In this document: positions 13,983 through 19,034 of the stretch, in pieces | Position numbering within the stretch: position 1 is the first letter of the stretch | How the letters are laid out: each line of letters opens with the position of its first letter | Origin: JANRLJ01 sp034437895 | GTDB lineage: Bacteria > Chloroflexota > Anaerolineae > Aggregatilineales > Phototrophicaceae | Length of the DNA: 19,034 bases | Direction: 5' to 3' | Assembly (NCBI GenBank): GCA_034437895.1 | Contig: DAOTTO010000339.1 | Span: 1-19,034, forward strand | The notes under the pieces: model-generated | What the model saw: the letters and a program-made list of their open reading frames with translations, nothing else | What the model was told of the DNA's origin: nothing | Database searches by the model: none | Position numbers and translations under genes: made by a program

Positions 13983-15341
13983 TTAAGCAGGGCTTCCTTT
14001 TAGGCCGAAGCGACTCAAATCCATCCCTGCTTCATAAGTCGCGCCGTTGGGCAGAATAGCATTTTCAAGCTGTGCGCCTTCGATGTTCGCGCCCTCCATG
14101 CTGGCGTTCTTGAGGTTGCAATCACTCAAGTCGGCATCACGCAGCACCGCGCCTTCCAGATTCGCGCCCTTCATGTTGCTGTTTTGCAGGTGAGCGCCCG
14201 TCAGAACAGCGCGTGCTAGATACGCATTTTTCATGTTGCAATCAGACATCTCCACGTCTTTAAGGTTGGCCTCCTCGAAGTTCGCGCCCTTGAGCCCAGC
14301 GTTGGAAAGAGTCGCGGCTTGCAAATTAGCACGGGCGAAATAAGCGCCATCCATTTTGACATCGCTCATATCGGCATCCTTGAGGTTGGCTTCCTCAAAA
14401 TTCGCGCCTTCCAGATTAGCGTTAGCGAGATTGGCGTTTTCAAGATTAGCCCGCGCCAGATAGCCGCCTTCCATGTTCACGTCGCTCAGATTGACGTTGC
14501 TTAGGTTGGCTTCTTCCAGATTCACCCCTTCCATACTGGCACCGTTGAAGTCGGCATTGCTGAAATCGGCGCGGACGGCATACGCGCCATCCAACTTGGC
14601 ATCGCTCAAATTGCAATCGCGCAGGTTCGCGCTTTCCAGATTGATGCCCGTCATCGAGGCGCTGCTCATGTTCGAGCCGCTTAAATCCGCACGGGGCATA
14701 AACGCGCCGTCCATGTGCGCGCCTTCTAGTTCCGCATCGCGCATATTTACGCCTTCCATGTGTGCGCCGCTGAGGTTTTTATCGGCATTTTTGCCTTTTT
14801 CCTCGCCATTTTTGCGCTTCTCGTCACCGTCAATCTCGATCTTGAATTTGAATCCGCCGCGAGAACCACCCCCGCGAAAGCCAGGGACAGGGGGAACGGG
14901 CGGCACGGGTGGGACAGGCGGCACGGGCATATCAAAGTCGATGCTTCGCACGGCGCGGCGAATGGTGCGGCGGGTGATTTCGCTGATCTGGTCGGATAAA
15001 TCGCGGCCTAGATTTTTTAGCTCACTCTTAGCATCCTCAGCCTCGCCATCATTCAGCAAGGTATCCAGATAATTGACGAGTTGGCTGGCAGCCATCTGCA
15101 CTTGCGCCAATTTTTGCCGTTCATTCGAGTCCGTGCCGAGGCTCAATCCTAATGCACCGACGTAAACATCCTCCGGCATCAGTTCGGCGATTTTCTTTTG
15201 CAGGGCATCATAGCTGCGGAAGGCCATGTCGCCTGTACCCTCGTGCATCCCCATGTGGAAGGCACGCTCGGCGGATTTCGCCAGCGACTTGAGGGCGGGA
15301 ATATATTGGCGCAGGCTGCGCCGGGTATCGTTCTCTAACAT
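13983..15341 (-). CDS. Pentapeptide-repeat protein with helical N-terminal domain, 452 aa
   Basis: Residues 1-135 look helical and soluble, with no signal peptide. Residues 139-153 are a proline-rich linker (PVPPVPPVPP), then a Gly and Lys-rich stretch to about 187. From about 186 to 430 there are about 49 uninterrupted pentapeptides, with Leu, Met or Phe exactly every fifth residue (190, 195, 200 and so on). These should form a four-sided right-handed beta-helix of about twelve coils. A 40-residue higher-order period is visible: Arg at 217, 257, 297, 337, 377 and Asp at 247, 287, 327, 367, 407. Such helices can mimic DNA or act as protein scaffolds. The ATG has AAGGAA upstream. It follows the ECF sigma gene on the same strand after 142 bp, suggesting a regulatory link, which is inference. 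Confidence 0.85.
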   Translation of the reverse strand: MLENDTRRSLRQYIPALKSLAKSAERAFHMGMHEGTGDMAFRSYDALQKKIAELMPEDVYVGALGLSLGTDSNERQKLAQVQMAASQLVNYLDTLLNDGEAEDAKSELKNLGRDLSDQISEITRRTIRRAVRSIDFDMPVPPVPPVPPVPPVPGFRGGGSRGGFKFKIEIDGDEKRKNGEEKGKNADKNLSGAHMEGVNMRDAELEGAHMDGAFMPRADLSGSNMSSASMTGINLESANLRDCNLSDAKLDGAYAVRADFSNADFNGASMEGVNLEEANLSNVNLSDVNMEGGYLARANLENANLANANLEGANFEEANLKDADMSDVKMDGAYFARANLQAATLSNAGLKGANFEEANLKDVEMSDCNMKNAYLARAVLTGAHLQNSNMKGANLEGAVLRDADLSDCNLKNASMEGANIEGAQLENAILPNGATYEAGMDLSRFGLKGSPA

Positions 15342-15360
15342 GATATTTGTTCCTTTTTTG

Positions 15361-15418
15361 GCTGATAGTTGTCAGTTTTTAGTCGTTAGTTGAAAGCTGA
15401 TAGCTTTTAGCGATTAGT
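15361..15418. repeat. GCTGATAG-type degenerate repeat
   Basis: GCTGATAG occurs at 15361 and again at 15396 with TTAGTCGTTAGT and GCTTTTAGCGATTAG between and after. Low-complexity repeat in the gap between the sigma factor and pentapeptide genes. Confidence 0.45.
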
Positions 15419-15435
15419 ATGCGCCGTACTGCTCA

Positions 15436-15461
15436 TTACTCAGCACTCGTTACTCATCACT
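15436..15461. repeat. 26-bp direct repeat, right copy, just after the sigma-factor stop
   Basis: TTACTCAGCACTCGTTACTC plus ATCACT is the partner of 13957-13982. It lies about 22 bp past the sigma-factor stop in transcription direction. Confidence 0.6.
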
Positions 15462-15483
15462 CATTGCTCATAGCGATCCTCCA

Positions 15484-16077
15484 TCAATAAATGTTGTCCC
15501 CAATGGCGCGTAAGGTCTCTGGTTTGAGCAGACGGCGCAGGGTGGCGCGGGCATGGAACAAGCGGGACTTCACCGTCCCGATGCTGACGTTCATGACTTC
15601 CGCGATTTCGTGATACGTCATTTCTTCTTCGCAATACAGGATGAGCGTTTGCCGCTGCAATTCCGGCAGACGATCCATCGCTTCCTGCACTTCCAGATGG
15701 AGCAGCAGCCAGTGTGTGGTATCTTCCGGGATGCCTTCATACGGCACATGCGCGAAGGACACCCGCATCTCGACGGGTTCATCATCCAGCGAGACCTGCT
15801 CGAAGCGCCCTTGCCGCCGCAGCGCGTCATAACAGCGGTTGCGGGCGATGCGGAACACATACGGACGTAAATTTTCTACGGGGTCAATCCGGCAGAGATT
15901 GGTATATAAGGAAATGAAGGTATCCTGCGTAATGTCTTCCACTTCCTGTCCATAGCCGATCAAGCGACCCACAAACCGTTTGATCTGCGGCTGGAGCGCG
16001 TCGTGGAGCTGTTCAAAGGCATCGTAGTCGCCTTCCTGCGCTTGCCGCAGCAGTTGGTGTTCCGCTTGTTCCGTCAC
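15484..16077 (-). CDS. ECF-type RNA polymerase sigma factor, 197 aa
   Basis: Two-domain sigma factor. Region 2 spans about residues 10-90, with the signature VEDITQDTFISLYTN (46-60) and the promoter -10 recognition part LRPYVFRIARNRCYDALRRQ (70-89). Region 4 spans about 130-184, with the helix-turn-helix MTYHEIAEVMNVSIGTVKSR (153-172) for -35 contact. Region 3 is missing, as in all ECF factors. I chose GTG 16077 because AGGAG stands nine bases upstream; an in-frame ATG at 16131 would add 18 residues that look unlike the family. No zinc-finger anti-sigma gene is adjacent; the neighbours are a 126-aa unknown upstream and a pentapeptide protein downstream. Control by one of these or by the histidine kinase is possible but unproven. 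Confidence 0.9.
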   Translation of the reverse strand: MTEQAEHQLLRQAQEGDYDAFEQLHDALQPQIKRFVGRLIGYGQEVEDITQDTFISLYTNLCRIDPVENLRPYVFRIARNRCYDALRRQGRFEQVSLDDEPVEMRVSFAHVPYEGIPEDTTHWLLLHLEVQEAMDRLPELQRQTLILYCEEEMTYHEIAEVMNVSIGTVKSRLFHARATLRRLLKPETLRAIGDNIY

Positions 16078-16086
16078 AATGTGTTG

Positions 16087-16091
16087 CTCCT
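16087..16091 (-). promoter_or_regulatory. Shine-Dalgarno site deciding the sigma-factor start
   Basis: AGGAG on the minus strand, nine bases before GTG 16077, within AGAGGAGCAACACATTGTG. It favours the GTG over the upstream ATG at 16131. Confidence 0.7.
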
Positions 16092-16155
16092 CTCTGTAGG
16101 GTAATACGCACGAGAGGGCAGATGTGTTCAAAAGTGGGGGCGGGAGTGCTCATCA

Positions 16156-16536
16156 CTACAAATCATACACTCGTGACTCACGCGCCACCTGCACGTTGCC
16201 ATAAGCGATGCTGGTGCTGAACAAGTTGGTGAGAATCTGCGCGTCCCTGCGATGATTGCCTTGCCCTAAGCTCATATCGACGACATCGGCAACTGAGCTG
16301 ATTCGGCCTAGCTCATGGATGGCAATATGGGCGTAGACTTTGTATTTGAGTTCGCGGCAGTCGCGGAAGATCAATTTAAAGGGATGGGTTTCTTTGGGGA
16401 TACTTTCAAACGGGGGGATGGTATAGCGCATTCCGAACTCAATATCGCGTCCCCACTGGATGAAGTCCATCGAGGTAATGAGTAAATCACCGCCAGATAC
16501 TAAGGCCAGCGTGTCGAGGAGTTTTGCTCTGTCCAT
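16156..16536 (-). CDS. Unknown 126-aa protein between sensor kinase and sigma factor
   Basis: I do not recognise the family. The protein is soluble, with no signal peptide or membrane helix. It has a short helical start, then alternating strand-like segments, and two motif-like patches: KLIFRDCRELKYKVYAHI (54-71) and LGQGNHRRDAQILTNLFSTS (90-109). The single cysteine (60) is in the first. Codon use and frame look real, and an AGGG sits about six to eight bases before the ATG. It lies 81 bp after the kinase gene and about 78 bp before the sigma gene, all on one strand, so it may be co-transcribed. A role as an adaptor or sigma regulator is conceivable from position only. Confidence 0.65.
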   Translation of the reverse strand: MDRAKLLDTLALVSGGDLLITSMDFIQWGRDIEFGMRYTIPPFESIPKETHPFKLIFRDCRELKYKVYAHIAIHELGRISSVADVVDMSLGQGNHRRDAQILTNLFSTSIAYGNVQVARESRVYDL

Positions 16537-16617
16537 ATGAAACCCTGTTTACTTAATCGAGGATTACCCAAGATTGTAACATTGACCTCACGAGAAATCA
16601 CAAAATGAGCGCCGAAT

Positions 16618-18363
16618 TTAGCCCGTTTCTTGCGCTGAACAAAGCGGGATTTGGATGGTAAATAACGAACCACCATCGGGCGGACTTTGGTAGCCTACAC
16701 TGCCGCCGTGTGTTTCTATGGTCGTTTTGACGATGGATAAGCCTAGCCCCGTGCCTTGAATTTTGCGGACGTTGCTGGCGCGGAAAAAGGTCTCGAATAA
16801 GTGGGGCTGATCTTCCAGCGGAATGCCCATGCCATGATCGCGCACCATAAGTTGGGCCATGTCCTCTTCGCGCCTCAGTTTTAGCTGAATATCGCTGCCT
16901 TGGGGCGAATATTTGACAGCATTAGACAGCAAATTTGTTAGGGCGTGCCGCAGCAGCTTGTCATCAATCAAATATATGCCGGAAACTTGGCCCTCAAAAA
17001 TAAAATGATGCGTTGGATAGTTTGCTTGGGATTCTTGGATGAGTTGGGTACAGAAGGCGGTTAACTCCAGCGCATACGGCTGGAATTGCAGCATACCGGC
17101 GCTGCCCTTGCTGATGGTGAGCAGGTCTTCTAGCATACCTTTCATATAGAGGGCTTCATGCCCAATCCGGCCTAGATGTTCCTTACGGCCTTCGGGGGTT
17201 AGGCGTTCATGATAATTTTCCATGATTTCCTTCGAGGCCAAAATTACGGCTAAGGGATTGCGGAATTGATGCGAGATCATGGTGACGAAATTTTCGCGCT
17301 GTTGAATGGAATGGCGCTCTTTTTCCACTTCTGCGCGGATAAGTTCCGCTTGGATGAGGGAGTCTTGGGCTTTTTTGCGCTCGGTAATATCCTGAAAGAC
17401 GCTCAAAGTGGCGGGTTTACCCTCATACAGGATGTTAATCGTGGTGCTTTCTATCAAAACCTTCTTTCCATTTAACCCCTGCACCCAAAAATTATCATTT
17501 ACGGTGGCTCCCGCAACAACTTTATCGCGTTTTTCGGCGGCATAATCGGCTGATTCAGACGCGGCAAAATCCGCCGAACTAAGCCCCACAATCTCGGCGG
17601 CGGAGGAAGCGCCTAATAAACTGACCGCCGCAGGATTCACATAACGTATTGTGAGATCAGGTAAGGTATAAACGGATACTCCGATGGGGGAATTTTCTAA
17701 AAGCAGCCGATAGCGCTCCTCACTCTCCTCCAACGCCGCTGTCGTGCGTTTATGGCTGGCAATCTCGGTATATAAGGCCTGATTGACAAAATTCGTGCGA
17801 TCCGCACTATCACGCGCCTCTTTGAGTGCTTGCTTGATGCTGCGATCTGCCAGATAGAAAAGCAGGAGACTAGAGATAAAGATCGTGCTGCTACCGACCC
17901 AATAACGATTCAGTTCATTCGAGGGGTTATTCAGCATCACTTGGACGAAGCCAAGGAGGATTGTCGCGGCAGTGACGACAGCCGCCATCCTCGCGCCTAA
18001 CAACAAATTTGTGGCGATGATAATGACCAGAATAGAAATATAGAGCAGGTCTTTAACACCCTTGAAGGACATGCTGACGAGGATTAAGACCAGCCATAGG
18101 CTGATACAAAAAATAAAACTGGCGGGATAAACATGACCTCGGCGGGAAATTTCCCGAATGAGGAACAGCATCCCAAGCACGACGATGTTCGCCCAAATGC
18201 TGGTTAACGGATTAGCGACAAATAGCACCACACTGAAGGTATGCAAAACAATGATGGAGATCACCCCAAGCACGATGACATTGAGCAGCGCGGCAATGCG
18301 CGTTTTTTCTTTATCTTCAAACACGGGTGGGGTCAAAATCTTGGGCGACGATGATAACAACAT
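16618..18363 (-). CDS. Membrane-bound PAS sensor histidine kinase, 581 aa
   Basis: The N-terminal 25-172 region has about six hydrophobic helices, without a large outer sensor domain. A short coiled coil (about 175-215) leads to a PAS domain (about 215-328) opening with YRLLLENSPIGVSVY and ending with the PAC-type VFQDITERKKAQ. A second coiled segment precedes the HisKA domain, with phospho-acceptor H365 in the H-box MISHQFRNPLAV. The HATPase domain has the N-box (N477, N481), the G1 box DHGMGIP (509-515), an F-box near 523-527 (FETFF) and the G2 box GTGLGL (537-542), so all catalytic elements are present. There is no receiver domain, and no response regulator is encoded in the window; the partner must be elsewhere or beyond the downstream cluster. 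ATG 18363 has only a weak AAGG upstream, and an R1-type repeat lies 28 bp before it. Confidence 0.9.
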   Translation of the reverse strand: MLLSSSPKILTPPVFEDKEKTRIAALLNVIVLGVISIIVLHTFSVVLFVANPLTSIWANIVVLGMLFLIREISRRGHVYPASFIFCISLWLVLILVSMSFKGVKDLLYISILVIIIATNLLLGARMAAVVTAATILLGFVQVMLNNPSNELNRYWVGSSTIFISSLLLFYLADRSIKQALKEARDSADRTNFVNQALYTEIASHKRTTAALEESEERYRLLLENSPIGVSVYTLPDLTIRYVNPAAVSLLGASSAAEIVGLSSADFAASESADYAAEKRDKVVAGATVNDNFWVQGLNGKKVLIESTTINILYEGKPATLSVFQDITERKKAQDSLIQAELIRAEVEKERHSIQQRENFVTMISHQFRNPLAVILASKEIMENYHERLTPEGRKEHLGRIGHEALYMKGMLEDLLTISKGSAGMLQFQPYALELTAFCTQLIQESQANYPTHHFIFEGQVSGIYLIDDKLLRHALTNLLSNAVKYSPQGSDIQLKLRREEDMAQLMVRDHGMGIPLEDQPHLFETFFRASNVRKIQGTGLGLSIVKTTIETHGGSVGYQSPPDGGSLFTIQIPLCSAQETG

Positions 18364-18390
18364 AATACACAGCCTTAACTTTTATAATGT

Positions 18391-18500
18391 CCTCATCCCC
18401 CGGCCCCTTCGCCATTGCATAGCGAAGGGAGAAAAACGGTTCACAATGGTTCTTCAAGTCCCCTCTGTACGAAGTGGGGGGGGGATTTAGGGGTGGGGAT
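18391..18500 (-). repeat. Diverged R1-family repeat, reverse orientation
   Basis: CCTCATCCCCCGGCCCC, GAGAAAAACG, TTCAAGTCCCCTC and GGATTTAGGGGTGGGG match the complement of the R1 element in order. Contains the hairpin CCCTTCGC/GCGAAGGG. No terminal GGACTTTCGCT is seen. It lies just upstream of the kinase start. Confidence 0.7.
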
Positions 18501-18560
18501 AGAATGAAAACGCTATCCGGAACTCAGGTTAAATAGGGAACTTGTAGAGACGCGATAGAG

Positions 18561-18630
18561 CGCTTCCGCCACAAAAATCGAAGTGGACATCATATACGAT
18601 GTCCCTACACGGACTTCCTTATTATTTTAA
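18561..18630. repeat. R4 repeat copy B with GGACATC palindrome
   Basis: Gapless partner of 13039-13108. Contains GGACATCATATACGATGTCC (18585-18604) followed by CTACAC. Its right end runs into the next element. Confidence 0.65.
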
Positions 18631-18741
18631 TAACTGAGGTTACGCACTTAAGGGAAGTTTTCGGTAGGGGCGACTCGCCGAGTCGCCCCTACAAAAGTCG
18701 CCCCTACAAAAGTCCATAACCTGCGTAACGTGAGTTATTAA
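18627..18741. repeat. 115-bp element with 20-bp inverted ends around a REP-like palindrome
   Basis: The ends TTAATAACT..GTTACGCA (18627-18646) and TGCGTAAC..AGTTATTAA (18722-18741) match inversely at 18 of 20 positions. Inside lie the 29-nt palindrome GTAGGGGCGACTCG-C-CGAGTCGCCCCTAC (18664-18692) and an extra GTCGCCCCTAC half copy. No gene. Confidence 0.7.
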
Positions 18742-18793
18742 AGAGCATTATCTTGCCCCTACGAAAAATCTCGTTGGATGGCGTAAGCCCTCT

Positions 18794-18817
18794 CTATGTA
18801 AGATTGCCCTTACATAG
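18794..18817. repeat. Hairpin CTATGTAAG/CTTACATAG
   Basis: Perfect 9-bp arms with an ATTGCC loop. It may be another short palindromic repeat; no gene is near enough for it to be a clear terminator. Confidence 0.4.
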
Positions 18818-18861
18818 CGTTATTATGCTAAAGACAAGTCACTTTTCTAAAATAAACCTCA

Positions 18862-18890
18862 TTATAACCTAATCATAACTACAATATAAT
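18862..18890 (+). promoter_or_regulatory. Weak promoter candidate in an AT-rich stretch
   Basis: TATAAT (18885-18890) with TTATAA 17 bp upstream (three of six matches to the -35). The surrounding 80 bp are AT-rich, so chance is a real possibility. Any gene served would lie beyond the window end. Confidence 0.2.
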
Positions 18891-18921
18891 TGTAATTACG
18901 TGAGATTCAATTAAGAAATAT

Positions 18922-19034
18922 AGGACTTTCGCTCACGCATTTACCCCACCCCTAAATCCCCTCCCCATTGCATGGAGAGGGGACTTCAAGATGCGTTTTT
19001 CTCCCCCTCTCCAAGTATTGGAGAGGGGGCCGGG
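18922..19034 (+). repeat. R1 element copy cut by the window end
   Basis: Starts with the intact terminal repeat AGGACTTTCGCT and follows the complete copy at 12631 with few differences. The last 93 bases equal positions 1-93 exactly. Confidence 0.8.

Noticed and set aside
14473..15072. Plus-strand open frame of 199 codons
   Set aside because: Antisense to the pentapeptide gene; its regularity simply mirrors the coding repeats.

Overview
The window looks like a piece of a Chloroflexota genome, probably Anaerolineae-like. This rests on family recognition only: tandem GT-C (PMT/ArnT-type) membrane glycosyltransferases, a secreted DUF3352-type protein, a small SpoIIAA/STAS-like protein, an ECF sigma factor beside a pentapeptide-repeat protein, and a very high density of short palindromic repeats. 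No rRNA, tRNA, CRISPR array or autonomous transposase is visible.

Layout. Positions 1-401 hold a truncated copy of a palindromic repeat abutting the 3' remnant of an unidentified gene. A minus-strand gene (418-2115) encodes a secreted DUF3352-like protein. A 524-bp gap (2116-2639) holds a ~290-bp inverted-repeat element with a strongly structured core. The plus-strand block 2640-11420 is three consecutive genes carrying four GT-C glycosyltransferase modules; the first gene, 1501 codons long, is a fusion of two modules. A lipoprotein with a beta-propeller-like pattern (11571-12560) follows and ends at a clear hairpin terminator. A repeat island (12631-13108) precedes a short STAS/SpoIIAA-like gene (13315-13701), which converges on a minus-strand signalling cluster. 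Read in transcription order, that cluster is: PAS-type membrane histidine kinase (18363-16618), unknown 126-aa protein (16536-16156), ECF sigma factor (16077-15484) and pentapeptide-repeat protein (15341-13983). The last 670 bp are non-coding and packed with repeats.

The GT-C modules share the same plan: a short membrane prefix, a catalytic-type Asp-Glu pair in the first outer loop, an FPPH..FSRL motif, a QYFYE.G motif, and a C-terminal outer domain. They probably act together in glycosylating a surface polymer, lipid or protein from polyprenyl-phosphate sugars.

The most striking observation is that several unrelated palindromic repeat families, also found between genes here, have inserted in frame into the GT-C coding sequences. 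They do so repeatedly at equivalent linkers of the homologous modules, never in catalytic motifs or predicted membrane helices. This resembles the protein-coding palindromic elements known from Rickettsia. The 29-nt GTAG-footed palindromes resemble REP sequences mobilised by RAYT (Y1) transposases. The first and last 93 bases of the window are identical because both ends lie in the same repeat.
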